Positions 10,230 through 19,905 of a DNA stretch of 64,000 bases are shown here, piece after piece (position 1 is the first letter of the stretch; every line of letters begins with the position of its first letter). Under the pieces are notes generated by a model that did not search any database, was not told where the DNA came from, and saw only the letters and a list, made by a program, of their open reading frames with translations. Source of the DNA: Chrysopilus asiliformis. Lineage: Eukaryota > Arthropoda > Insecta > Diptera > Rhagionidae. The position numbers and the translations under genes are program-made. The stretch lies in NCBI GenBank assembly GCA_964034945.1, contig OZ035962.1:67160274-67224273 (forward strand), in the 5' to 3' direction.

Positions 10230-11120
10230 AAATGCCATCTATATAAATTCGAAAGTAACGTGTGTCTGTTTGTTTATTCCTATTGTGTTGTTTATCTAAA
10301 AGACATCCCCCCTACGACGATTGACCACAAAATGCAAATTCTGGTATGTTTGTTCATTTCGAAACTAAAGAACGGGTGAATGAGTAAAAGCAAGATAAAA
10401 GAGTTGAGAGTTTTTGCATATTAAGTTTTTTCTTGCTTTTAATTTTGAGGCTGAACCACTTCATAAAATTATTATTTTTTATTTTTATTACCTACTTTTA
10501 AAAGCAGGTCCATTTTTATTTTTATTTTCTCGTTGTTAGTCGTCAAAGGTATTTCGATTAAGACCTCACACCATGAGTACTTCGTTAGTTCAATGTTGGA
10601 CAAAATGGCGTCTGCCATTTTGTTTTTCCTAGTACACGTATACACATACAGCCATGTTCAAAAGTGTTAGGCACCATTTCAAAATCAATTTTTTCCTGTT
10701 TACGTGTATATAATATGATAGTGAAACAATGTGATTTTAAGAATATCAAAATTTATTTATCTGACTAATATTAGGTAGGCCCACCCCTAGCCCTTATTAC
10801 AGCAGCGAGTCTTTTCGGCATTGTCGCTACAAGCCTATTTTCGTGTCGTCACTTATAAAATCCCATTCCTCCTGAATAGCCCTTTTCAGGGTATCTTCTG
10901 ATGTTATTTTTGTGTTTCCGGATATTTTTCTTCAAAATACTCCGCAAATGCTCTATCAAAATCTTTGATTTCTTTGTAAAAATGGGGGTGCCTAACACTT
11001 TTGAACATGGCTGTATATTGCATTGTCATCGGAGTTCAAGTCAATCGGATGAGTGGAAATGATCCGAAATTAGATTACAAGATTTGACCCTAACACACAA
11101 ACAAACAAGTGAAACTAAAT
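10230..11120 (+). mobile_element. Mini-me-like repeat split by a Tc1 MITE
   Basis: The left part (ATATAAATTCGAAAGTAACG, GTGTCTGTTTGTTTATT) and the right part (GTCATCGGAGTTCAAGTCAA, then TCGGATGAGTGG) look like one mini-me/Helitron-like repeat. The 365-bp Tc1 element at 10649-11013 interrupts it. The end is not sharply defined. Confidence 0.45.
10649..11013 (-). mobile_element. Tc1-like miniature element, copy 2
   Basis: It has the same 27-bp inverted ends (CAGCCATGTTCAAAAGTGTT...), TA target pair (10647-10648, 11014-11015) and minus-strand transposase tail as 2943-3308. The two copies are about 95% alike by eye. This copy has CGG for TGG in the EHLW motif, so both are defective at protein level. 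Confidence 0.9.
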
Positions 11121-11304
11121 AAAAACTTGTAAAAATAAGTAAATACTAAAAAATTGTAACCGTGTTGGAAGAGATTGAATTACATAAAAATCAGGCGTCA
11201 AATTTTTCCCCCGTTTGTATACCGCAAACTAAGGCTAGTTTATTCAGTTTGCTTTACTACAATTTTGTTATTAGGTCGAAAAATTGATTGTTTATTATTT
11301 TCAG

Positions 11305-11442
11305 ATTATCGAAACTCGTCTAAAAATGAGCTTACCGGAAGATCTCGCATCTGCATTAAATGATGGAGTCATATTGTGTCATTTGGCCAACTATATATCA
11401 CCCCATTCAGTTGGTAGTATTCATGTGCCATCGCCAGGAGTG
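11305..11442 (+). CDS. Lrch: LRCH exon F (CH domain, first half)
   Basis: Forty-six codons, phase 0 at both ends: IIETRLKMSLPEDLASALND then GVILCHLANYISPHSVGSIH. This is the signature of a type-specific CH domain, with the DGV-LCHLAN core and the S-IHVPSP turn found in LRCH proteins. Acceptor TTTTCAG at 11303-11304; donor GTGAGT at 11443. This exon identifies the gene best. Confidence 0.95.
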
Positions 11443-12625
11443 GTGAGTTTTACTTTTTATGCCTTTATGGAATATATGTATTTACTAGTTTCAAAAACGA
11501 TTGTGTCCACCTTAACTCTTTCCTTGAATTTGTTTAATATATTACAGAAAAATCTTCCATCAGTTTTTCTATACTTTTAGATTTAAATTGTTATGTTTTC
11601 ATCTTTCTTACATAGGCTTACCAGACTTTTTCCCGTATCGGACTAGAGCATTTTACCAAACAGCGTCACTAGTTTCAAGGCTTAATTGCATATAATATTG
11701 CGACTTTCAAACCATAGTTTAGACTTTTTGTGCTATTTCAGTACTCACTTAAATTCTAGTACGATTATTAGATCAAACTTTCAGTGATACAGGATCATGG
11801 AGTAAAAAGTGGTAAGAAAAGAAGTATTGTGTCTATTCTTACCACTTTGGGACATGGAAAAACACAATATGTCTATTTTCACAATTTTTTTTATTAATAT
11901 ATACAGAATGTTACTTTTTTGTGTACATATATAAGTCACTTTTTTTTACTCCAAAGCCCACTATTTCGCTTTCAAAGGGTTACCAGCTATTTTTACATAT
12001 AAGAAAGGTAATAAAATCATATACCCATCGACTGAGTTTGATGAATCCACACGTATCAGTGTATGTACTGTATGTAACATAAACTTGCAAGATCGACCAG
12101 TAAACTTGAACCTATTTTGACGCGGTTTATGAAACGCGATTTTGAAAAAATCCCATTGGCGTCATAAAATCCAACTGGATTTTGACGTATGGCAAAGTTC
12201 TGTCATAAAATCATATTCCAAACAATTTTAGTCTTGAAATAAAATTGCAAAAATCGTTTTATATTCTATGTTAGAGAGGAGAAGGAGTGATTTAATTTTT
12301 TCCATTTTTGGACATGAGTTAATTTTTGTTAAAAGCCGCATCTGTGCCAATTTTCAATTTCCTATATTAAATTGTTCTGGAGTTGTCGAATGGCATTGTA
12401 TAGTGAATTTCAATATTATACTTAATTTTTTATCATATGAGGGTTAATTATGTAAGAAATTTATTATCTCACTGCCAGTTGGATCGAGCTATTTTTCACC
12501 TCTCTAAAATCGTAGCAGAGTATTCTCTAAAATCGTATTTTAAATACTTTCTAGCCTGAATTTTGTTATACAACTCAACGGTTTTAAGAAAATTGCAAAA
12601 AATCCCTTAATTTCAATGAGTAGGA
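11443..12625. other. LRCH intron, decayed repeats
   Basis: Around 12080-12330 there are phrases shared with the Helitron-like family B (TTTTGACGTATGG, CATAAAATCATATTC), but no clear border. A small hairpin (AAAGTGGTAAGAA ... TTCTTACCACTTT) lies at about 11808-11852. No coding sequence is seen. Confidence 0.45.
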
Positions 12626-13044
12626 CAGTGATTCTTAACCTTTTTAAAGTCAGGGAGCACTTTTGATCAGAAGAAAAATTCGCGGAGCACAAAAATCAAA
12701 GAGTCAAAAAACCAACAGACATAACTTTTATTAAAAATTAAAGTGATTATTACATAACAGTTAAAAATAACATCAATTAAAAAAATAAATAAAAATTATA
12801 TATTCGAATTAAATTTATTTGAGGCGAAAAACATTTAATGGTATACCTGAGCTTGTCGGTTTTTGCAGATTTCCGCGATATTAGGTCTAATATTTGATAT
12901 AGCTACTCTCCACTCTTCGTCTAAATTAGTAAATATTGCGCGTTTCTTAGTTTTGATATTGGTTAATGTCGAGAAATCGAGCTCACACAAATATTTCGCG
13001 GAGCACTTGCAACAAGCTCGCGGAGCACCGGTTAAGAACCACTG
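12626..13044 (-). mobile_element. hAT element with 8-bp target duplication
   Basis: Ends CAGTGATTCTTAACC and GGTTAAGAACCACTG form hAT-type inverted repeats. They are flanked by a perfect 8-bp duplication GAGTAGGA (12618-12625 and 13045-13052). The minus strand keeps the C-terminal end of a transposase (next entry). The element is 419 bp, an internally deleted copy within the last large LRCH intron. Confidence 0.92.
12835..13008 (-). pseudogene. hAT transposase C-terminal fragment
   Basis: On the minus strand the frame reads CSAKYLCELDFSTLTNIKTK, then KRAIFTNLDEEWRVAISNIR and PNIAEICKNRQAQVYH-stop. This matches the C-terminus of the ZBED5/GTF2IRD2-like hAT group, where a CE-FS-L--IK-K-R block and a short L-VA-S-I-P-I--L---KQ-Q-SH tail are typical. 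Only about 57 codons remain; the catalytic part is gone. Confidence 0.8.
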
Positions 13045-13221
13045 GAGTAGGATATGGAGTGGTTAGACTAAGTTTTGATGTGTGAAATATTTATGTGAAA
13101 TTACATTGTAAAAACTTTTTGGCTTATATTTTCAATAAAATGCTAATTGAGTACTCACAATTTGCAAGAGATGCTCTAATGTTAACTCTGCTTTTGGTTT
13201 TGATTTTGTCTAAAAGACTCC

Positions 13222-13830
13222 CGATTAAACGAAAACATAAGAAAAGCGACAATTGGGCCAATCGTCAAATACTCTATATGACATCAAAACTGGATTGGAT
13301 TTTGATGTATGGAACGATTATGTAAAATCATATTCTAAACACATTTCATGTTTTAAGATTTTTGGATACGATGCACAGTTTTTGAGAAAACAGGAAAAAA
13401 GTATTCCATTTGTATGGGAGAGGAGGGAAGTAGTGGTCCGATAGGATTTTGATGTATGGACGAGTTATGTAAAATCCTACTCTAAACAAATTTGACCTAT
13501 ATAAATTTCTTAATATGACTCACTGTTTTCGTGAAAATTGCAAAAAAATGTTTCGTTTATATGGAAAATGGAGGAAGGAATGAATTTTGCCAGTTCCAGA
13601 ACTTAGTCTAGCCATTTACGAGAAACCTAGCTATACAAAATTTCAAGTCTCTAACTCAATCCTTTCGAGAGTTACGGACAGACTCACAGACGGACGGACA
13701 TGCGGAAATCTAAATCTTCCCTAACACCCTGATGTAATAAATTTTTGTGTCCGATGACCGGTTCAATGTGTTACAAACGGTATACTTAATCTAATATACT
13801 TTTATATGACATATCTTATAGAGTATAAAT
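13222..13830 (-). mobile_element. Helitron-like family B, copy 1
   Basis: It shares an ordered set of phrases with 28960-29264, 23845-24372 and 38888-40142: GGATTTTGATGTATGG, a GTAAAATC-TATTCTAAAC block, TTTACGAGAAAC, TTTCAAGTCTCTAACTCAAT, then GGACAGACTCACAGACGGAC. The last part is the reverse complement of a GTCC/GTCT core. It ends with ACAAACGGTATACTTAATCT. Structurally parallel to family A, but with different sequence. Confidence 0.65.
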
Positions 13831-14169
13831 ACTCGTAACCTATATTTGAACCTGCTGATTCCTTAGTGAAATTTCATGAAATCCAGTCCATGCGTTCTGG
13901 CATCAAACATACAAACCAGAATCGAAGTTTTAGTGCCAATCGTCATAAATTGCCTCATAGCAAAAAGAAAACTTAAAATTATGGCATTTGAGCAGACAGA
14001 CAGACACATGTTATTAGTTTGTTTTGTATAGATTTGGAACAAGTCAAAAACAAAAACAAAAACCAATTCGTTAAAAAACCATATTCATATATTCTTAAAT
14101 CGCAATCATTATTTTTACATTTTAATCAACATATTGAAAAATAAAAACATATCCTTCCTTTTGTATTAG

Positions 14170-14247
14170 CCAAAATTAACAATGGCGAGACGTAGACGAA
14201 ACGTAGATAACTTTTTGGATGCCTGCCGAAAGATCGGAATCGATGAG
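14170..14247 (+). CDS. Lrch: LRCH exon G (CH domain, second part)
   Basis: Twenty-six codons, phase 0 at both ends: PKLTMARRRRNVDNFLDACR then KIGIDE. The pattern PKLT-AK-RRNV-NFL-ACRK-G is diagnostic for the LRCH CH domain. Acceptor TTGTATTAG at 14168-14169; donor GTAACT at 14248. The intron before it is 2.7 kb and holds a hAT and a Helitron-like copy. Confidence 0.95.
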
Positions 14248-14307
14248 GTAACTCTTTACTAATTGCGAATTACAGCCAAAACATATTCAATAACTTCCTG
14301 TTTTTAG

Positions 14308-14484
14308 AATCTTATTTGCTGTGCTTCGGACGTTCTAGAAGGCAAGGGCGTTGTGCAAATAGCCATCACTGTTTCGGAATTATTTCGTATACTTGACGAA
14401 CAGAGTTCCAAAGATAATTCACCAAATCGCAAAATGTTTACAGCGGATTATCTCTCCTTACAATCATCTGGAGATCAACTGTGA
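14308..14484 (+). CDS. Lrch: LRCH terminal exon H
   Basis: It continues the CH domain with NLICCASDVLEGKGVVQIAI then TVSELFRILDEQ, followed by a polar tail ending SLQSSGDQL-stop (TGA at 14482-14484). The LC-A-DVLE-KG-V-IA-TV-EL pattern closes the LRCH CH domain. Acceptor CTGTTTTTAG at 14306-14307, after a 60-bp intron. Exons A-H total 1359 nt in one open frame, so the visible gene is intact. Confidence 0.95.
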   Translation, partial: NLICCASDVLEGKGVVQIAITVSELFRILDEQSSKDNSPNRKMFTADYLSLQSSGDQL

Positions 14485-14536
14485 AAAAGTATTTTTACAC
14501 CAAAGTTACTTTAATATTTTATACAAAAAAGTTTAG

Positions 14537-14542
14537 AATAAA
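14537..14542 (+). promoter_or_regulatory. LRCH polyadenylation signal (AATAAA)
   Basis: AATAAA lies 53 bp after the LRCH stop. A second AATAAA at 14611-14616 could serve as an alternative. Confidence 0.55.
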
Positions 14543-14616
14543 GTATTTTAAAATTATGTGTACTCTTTCTTATTCTATGTGTGGATATGTCCACATAAAT
14601 TGAGAGCATTAATAAA

Positions 14617-15063
14617 ACATGAGTCTAAATAAAAATTTCGGCCCCATACACCATTTGGGTGTGGTTTTTCAGACATGCAACGTGATGATATAGTTAAGTT
14701 CCAAAGCTTTTTCGCATTGTACGTTCTCATCAATTTTTATTCTTGATCTTTTCTTAACCAAAAATTCACATTTGGTGGTATCGAAATGATTTCTGTAAGT
14801 AATTTTAATTGTATCAAAGGATTTAAACCAACTCAACATCGTGTCAACACCATCTAAACACAAACGAGCCGAGCGTCATACGTCAACGTCAAAGCGAATT
14901 TGAACACACGATTCAGTTAAATCCCTCGTTAATTTACTCACGAACGACGTAGATTTTCTAGAAATAGCAATTTCCTGGATTCCTCTTTGGCGAGAAATTT
15001 ATACTCCTTATACTCCTTAAATTTGGCCCACGATTCGGACAAAAAATATCTGATGTAAATCGC
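14617..15063. other. Unassigned intergenic DNA
   Basis: No gene or repeat border is recognised downstream of LRCH. GTTTACTCACGAACGACGT-type sequence is unique as far as this window shows. Confidence 0.4.
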
Positions 15064-15907
15064 ACATGACTTTCTTATACAAAATCTACGTTCCTTCGCA
15101 ATTTACATCCTGACCAGACAGATAAAATATTTACTTATATAAAAATAAGACTTTTACAAAATCTGAAATACCTTGATAACCGTAAAAGATATTGATTTAC
15201 TGTAAAATGCAAATTTATAGAGAATTTTAATATCTTTAATTCTTCCCTTGAATATTTTCCCGAGAAACTGTTTGCAAGAAATTCTCAAAAATGTATTTTT
15301 TTACGTTTTAATAAAAAAGTAACTCAATCACGGTAAAAGACAGCGGAAAACGATGGAAGACAAAATTATAGCGATCGCTATTCCCTTTAATTCATATCAT
15401 AAATTGAAACACCGAAAAACGGCTAGTTTTCGAATTAGTCTTGAAAAACTGATTTTTCCGAAATAACTGCTTGAGATACGGAGTTCTGGTACAAGAGAAA
15501 AGTCTAGAAAATTTCATTGCCTCCAACTTTAGTCATAATAAGAGTATCGAAGAGTGCATAGTTTGGGAGTCAATTACGAAAAATTAAATTGCGATTTTCA
15601 AAAGTCGCCATTTTAATTACTTAACGGATTTTAACCAAAAGTTGATAGGATCGTCCTATTCCAGTATCAAACATGCTTGTAAAATTTAATGGCTTGCAGT
15701 TAGCAGCTTGCTAGGACTAGCAATTTTTAAGAAATCTCGTACATAGACTGACAGACAGAAAGACATTTTTGTAATAATGCTCCAATCGACTCAGTAGTGC
15801 TCGGGAAAAGTTTTTTTATGCAAAATTATGAGGTCGAAATATTTCATGAATACAAAACTTTATTATACGAATAAAGTAAAATTTCTTATACGGAGTATAA
15901 GAAAGTT
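15064..15907 (+). mobile_element. Repeat family C, copy 1
   Basis: It starts GCACATGACTTTCTTATACA and ends near TATAAGAAAGT, so the CTTTCTTATAC motif is inverted at the two ends. Ordered phrases are shared with 61038-62105 (+) and 53230-55715 (-): TTCGCAATTTACAT, GATAACCGTAAAAGAT, a GACTGACAGACAG patch (15749), then TAATGCTCCAATCGACTCAG. The GACAGACA core again recalls Helitron-like repeats. No coding capacity is seen. Confidence 0.65.
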
Positions 15908-16402
15908 AAAATGGACTTCATCAATAAGTCTTCCAACAGGATAGAACCGCAAATTCAAGTTACAATGAATTGACCAACATCAAATTAATTATAAGACCTG
16001 TTTTAAATTTGGGGGGCATCTATAAATTCATTATGTGCACCGAGAGCCGATTGCCTAACCGTAACTGGTACCAAAAACTCTTCTTTTCACCCGCAAATGG
16101 TAAAAATTTTACTTTTTTAACATAGAAAGGTTTTGTCAGTTTTTTTCTCTTGATTATTAACGTCAATTTTTAGAGGTTCGTCAATTTCAGTGATGAAAAG
16201 TGGCTTGAATTATCGATTGTCAAATAATGAAAATGTCGAAACATTTAGCAGTTTACGTAAGAAATAGTTTAAACTAACATCCGGATTAAAACCTGCAATC
16301 AGCAAATATATTCACACCTCTCACAAATTTGCTCAAAACAAAATACGATTAATTTTCTGATATTGAAAGCTGTTTATCATGAGCACTTTTTGAGCACCAT
16401 AA
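15908..16402. repeat. Repeat family D, left part
   Basis: TAACATCCGGATTAAAACCTG with nearby AAATATATTCACACC resembles 26380-26440 (TTAACATCCGGATTGAAGCC, TGTATTCGCATCACC). The similarity resumes after the palindrome at 16403-16786 (TATCACGTGCTTTAGTTGTG; compare 26576 ATCACGTGTTTTCAG). The palindrome thus interrupts a dispersed repeat. Confidence 0.5.
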
Positions 16403-16786
16403 TGCTACATTTACACGAATGACAAATTTGTCATTTTTTTCTTGTCATTATGTTAATTCCCGTGTAAATGGCATAATTTTTGTAATTTTTTCTGTCAGAA
16501 AATGTCAATCTCTCATAAAAGAATGAACTTGTCCATTCTTTTATGCCAGATTGTCATTCGTGCAAACGCAATATTAGTTATGACAAAAGTTGAATACTAA
16601 AGTTGTCATAACTAATATTGCGTTTGCACGAATGACAATCTGGCATAAAAGAATGGACAAGTTCGTTCTTTTATGAGAGATTGACATTTTCTGACAGAAA
16701 AAATTACAAAAATTATGCCATTTACACGGGAATTAACATAATGACAAGAAAAAAATGACAAATTTGTCATTCGTGTAAATGTAGCA
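16403..16786. mobile_element. 384-bp near-perfect palindrome, copy 1
   Basis: The arms (TGCTACATTTACACGAATGA ... GTAGCA) are perfect or nearly perfect inverted repeats of about 175 bp around a short centre (GACAAAAGTTGAATACTAAA). Each arm holds a smaller palindrome, AAAAGAATG ... CATTCTTTT, and many TGACAA/TTGTCA motifs. The identical-length copy at 46758-47141 differs at only about one or two bases. It is non-coding, and a transcript would fold into a long double-stranded hairpin. Confidence 0.92.
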
Positions 16787-17500
16787 TTATTTGAGAGATT
16801 CTATCACGTGCTTTAGTTGTGACTTCATAATAAACAAAAATTCTTGAAATAATGTGAACTTTTCGGAATTATCACGGTTAGAATAAACGGAAGGAATGAA
16901 GAAAAAGTTGTAAAAAATGAATTAACAAAGAAATTGATTTTACTGGTTCTTAGAAAAATTAAATTACCGAGATTTTTCTTTGAATCGGGCAGTTTTTTAA
17001 ACTGTTTAAAAATTATATAAATCAAAAATCAATTTCATTCTAAAATTAGTCGAAATCAAAATATAAAAATATATGTAAAAATAAGTTTTTTAAACATATA
17101 CACTTTCTAAATGGATGAAAAAAAATAAAATAATTTTATCTACGTGTCGGATGTTGCACTATGTGTATTTGTTTACTTGCATGATTCAGTAACCGGACAG
17201 TGAAACTCCGACAACAAAAAAAAAAACAAAAATGTAGCCCTGTGAGCGACACACTTTCTTATTATTTTAAAAGCTTTTATTTAGCTTGCTTTCGTATCTG
17301 TTTGTCAGTCAGGGTCAAATCTTGCAATCTAGCCGCGGAGGATATTTTGCATATCTATCCTCTGTAACGCTTCCCCTTGATCGATATTTCTTTGACGCAT
17401 ACCTGCAAGCGATTATCCCTTTCATCTGCTGTTTCATCCTGTAATCGTTGATAGGACCTTTTACGACCAGCAGTTAATCGGCACGACCGTTGCTCTAAAG
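16787..17500. other. Family D right part and unassigned DNA
   Basis: About 16787-16850 continues family D. From about 17277 to 17350 a mini-me-like piece (GTATCTGTTTGTCAGTCAGG, then TCAAATCTTGCAATCTA) matches 29818-29862. The rest, including an A/C-rich run near 17210, is unassigned. Confidence 0.45.
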
Positions 17501-17875
17501 CAGTGCTCCGCAACCTTTATTTGCATACGGCACACCCATTTTTTTTTCTGGAAATCCGGGGTACACCACAAAAGAAAATATAAAAAAATTTGTGTATAAA
17601 ATATTTAAATATGATAAAGTCCCATATTTCACGCCATATTTTTGTCGCTCAGTGTGATTTTAACCTCTGTTCTATAGAAGCTCTGTGGTAGTGGTATTTC
17701 GAAATGGCGGATTTTCGTAATTTTCCAAAAGAATTTGTATTAGAATTTATTGAACTTAAATTTTCCTTGCGTATGGAAAATAAAAAGTAAAGATTATTTA
17801 GAGAGCCATTTTTTACGTTTGGTAATTTTTGATTTTTCTTTTACACATAAAACCGCCGCCATTGCTAGCAATATG
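17501..17875. other. hAT-like left end and unassigned DNA
   Basis: CAGTGCTCCGCAACCTTTAT at 17504 looks like a hAT inverted end, but no partner end or 8-bp duplication was found nearby. The rest contains no recognised gene. Confidence 0.35.
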
Positions 17876-18306
17876 TCAGCGTTCATCACGAAGCTCAAAA
17901 CACGAATGAGCAAACCCCTGTGCAGTGTGGATACAGTTCCATGTACGAGGAAACCAGAAACCTCGTACCCGGTACATCGTGTCATGTGGATCCAGCTTAA
18001 AGTTTAATAACCGTTTGTTTATCAAGGAAACCCGGCGCGCATGTTGCTGAGATGTTTCATTTGATAGTCGTTCGCGTATCCTTGAAAAACGACGTTCTTT
18101 ATCGGGCATGGTTTCTTCATTTAACCTTAATGCATTGTATTGACGCATTCTGAACAGTCTGACCTGACGTTCAGTTGCAGTTTCTATGCATCGTTTCTCA
18201 GCGTTCCTTTTTTTTATTTTTGGCAAGACGCAGCTGCCTCGCATCCCACGATTCTCGCGAACGTTTTTCTTTCATCCGTTTGGCGTTTTTTGTAGTTTCA
18301 CCCATA
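17876..18306 (-). pseudogene. Helitron/helicase N-terminal arginine-rich repeat fragment
   Basis: On the minus strand a start MGETTKNAKRMKEKRSRESW is followed by RQLRLAKN and, after a frameshift in the A-run at about 18205-18215, RNAEKRCIETATERQVRLFR, then RQYNALRLNEETMPDKERRF and RERLSNETSQQHARRV. The repeating R---ET-E-R--RL---R pattern is the N-terminal repeat region of many insect Helitron/PIF1-like proteins. A frameshift and missing downstream domains mark it as a relic. Confidence 0.65.
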
Positions 18307-18503
18307 TTAAAAATTGAAACTAAATAACGTTCGAAATAGAAAAAAAATATACCGACTTTAAAAAAGTAACTAAAAAGGAAAAAAAAAAACACTAAAAAGA
18401 AAAAAATAATTTAAAACTATGTCCATTAATAGCGCATTTAAAATTTGGCTTTTTGGGAGTGGCGTGAAATTTGCAACTAAAAAAAATTACATACCCTCTA
18501 ACC

Positions 18504-18647
18504 CTTAAGGCTAATCGTGCTCTTGCTGCCACTAAGAACTCAGATCGACTCCAAAAATTGTTGCCAAACAGATTAACTGTAGAAGCACCAAAGCTAAGTT
18601 CTTTTATGGCCCAAATTGGATTCCCTATTTTTAATCAATTGCTATAA
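18504..18647 (+). pseudogene. Coding-like fragment, function not recognised
   Basis: The + frame reads LKANRALAATKNSDRLQKLL, then PNRLTVEAPKLSSFMAQIGF and PIFNQLL-stop, 47 codons with balanced composition unlike the surrounding AT-rich DNA. I do not recognise the family. Its position inside an inverted-repeat element suggests the C-terminus of a transposon protein. Confidence 0.4.
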
Positions 18648-18761
18648 AAAGCCTACTATCTCATATGTTACTATTTTTTGTAGAAATCTATCCTATTCTT
18701 TGTCTCCGTGTACAAACTGATTTTGTGCGAAACTTGACAATAGAAAACTTAATGAAATAAA

Positions 18762-19310
18762 AAACATAACAAAAGCTATAATTGCCAATCTGGCAATTAT
18801 TGAAAACCCGTTTGGTGATTAAAGTGAACGACGAACAGTTGTACCAAAATTCCACTTTGAACTCAAACTTTCCAATATGATTTTTTTAAATTTATTCCAA
18901 TCGGATTCTGATGTATGGGAGTTTTATGTAGAATCATATCCTAAATAACTTCTGTTCTTGGACTTTTTTGATAAGATGAACCGTTTTCGAGATATTCAGA
19001 AAAAAACGTTTTCGTTCGCATGGGGGGGGGTACCCCCCGTTTGACAATTAACGAACTTAGCCTCGCATTTTACGAAAAACCGATCTGCGCAAAATTTCAA
19101 GTCTGTAGCTCAATCCGTGCGCCCGCAATCCGCGCCACAGACAGACAGACAGACAGACGGACAGACAGACGGACGGACATGCAAAAATTAATTATTTTTA
19201 TCATTCTAAGCACAATGGTGTAATTCATTTTTGTGTGTGATGACGGGATCATGGCGTTACAAATGGTAAGGCATAGTTAATATACCCTTTGGTTTCACCA
19301 TACGGGTATA
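18762..19310 (-). mobile_element. DINE-1-like Helitron derivative (family A), copy 1
   Basis: Read on the minus strand, it starts TATACCCGTATGGTGAAACC and has a (GTCC/GTCT)n core (here GACAGACA/GACGGACG at 19139-19180). It ends with the hairpin ATTGCCAGATTGGCAAT and TTTTGTTATGTTTTTT. This layout (5' subterminal repeat, GTCY core, inverted subterminal repeat, 3' hairpin) is that of DINE-1/INE-1. Here the inner subterminal repeat has decayed (ACCCGTTTGGTGA). Confidence 0.8.
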
Positions 19311-19604
19311 AAAACGTAATAAATAATTTCAAGTGAAACCACTATGTTTGTGACAGATGAAAGATAAATCGAGATAATAAATAATTTTAAACGCCTACTA
19401 AAAATGAATAATAGCGGTAAAATTTGTTATACTAAAAATTCTGATTTCGAAAACATTACAAAGATCGTAAATACGAATTTGTCGTATTAAGATTTTAATT
19501 AGATTTTTTTGTTACGCCTGAATATATTTTACAACGATTTTATTTAGTGTAAATTTAACGCCACTCCCAAAAGGCCGAATTTTAAATACGCGAACCAACA
19601 ACTT

Positions 19605-19905
19605 TGGGGAGAACCAACAACTTTGGTCCACGTGCCAGATCGGCACTACAACAAAGGAATTATGGGGTGGCTTTAATGCAAACCTTACTAAGAGCCTCTT
19701 AAATCTGAAGGATCACGCCTTCAAGATGTGGCTGGTGGATAATCCACAATGAAGGGGCTGCGGAGAAAAGCAGGAAACCGTGGAGCATTACTTGTGTCAC
19801 TGTCCAGCCTTAACCCGTACTCACGTCAAATGCTTCGACCATATCTTTCTAGAGGAACTCCATGAGGCAGGAAACGCCAATGTTGCAGCGTCAGCAATTG
19901 ATTTA
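19605..19905 (+). pseudogene. LINE fragment: C-terminal zinc-knuckle region
   Basis: The frame gives TCQIGTTTKELWGGFNANLT, KSLLNLKDHAFKMWLVDNPQ, then a stop and RGCGEKQETVEHYLCHCPAL. It is the same LINE as 47277-47979. The C-x2-C ... H-x4-C cluster near the end of ORF2 is typical of R1/I/Jockey-group non-LTR elements. It carries a stop and is truncated on both sides. Confidence 0.8.

Larger units (their letters stand above)
18433..19594. mobile_element. Inverted-repeat element interrupted by a DINE-like copy
   Basis: About 40-bp inverted repeats (GCGCATTTAAAATTTGGCTT ... GGGAGTGGCGT) lie at 18433-18474 and 19553-19594. Between them are a coding-like patch at 18504-18647 and the Helitron-like insertion 18762-19310. 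Without the insertion the element is about 610 bp. The helicase relic just to the left may belong to the same original unit. Confidence 0.6.

Noticed and set aside
17504..17530. hAT element starting CAGTGCTCCGCAACC
   Set aside because: No matching right end or 8-bp duplication could be found; kept only as a possible end.
19020..19223. Open frames rich in RTDRQTDGQTD across family A and B repeats
   Set aside because: They are translations of the (GACA/GACG)n core of Helitron-like repeats (also at 27005-27298, 41962-42265 and 54403-54702). They recur only because the repeat recurs and have no start, splice or protein context.
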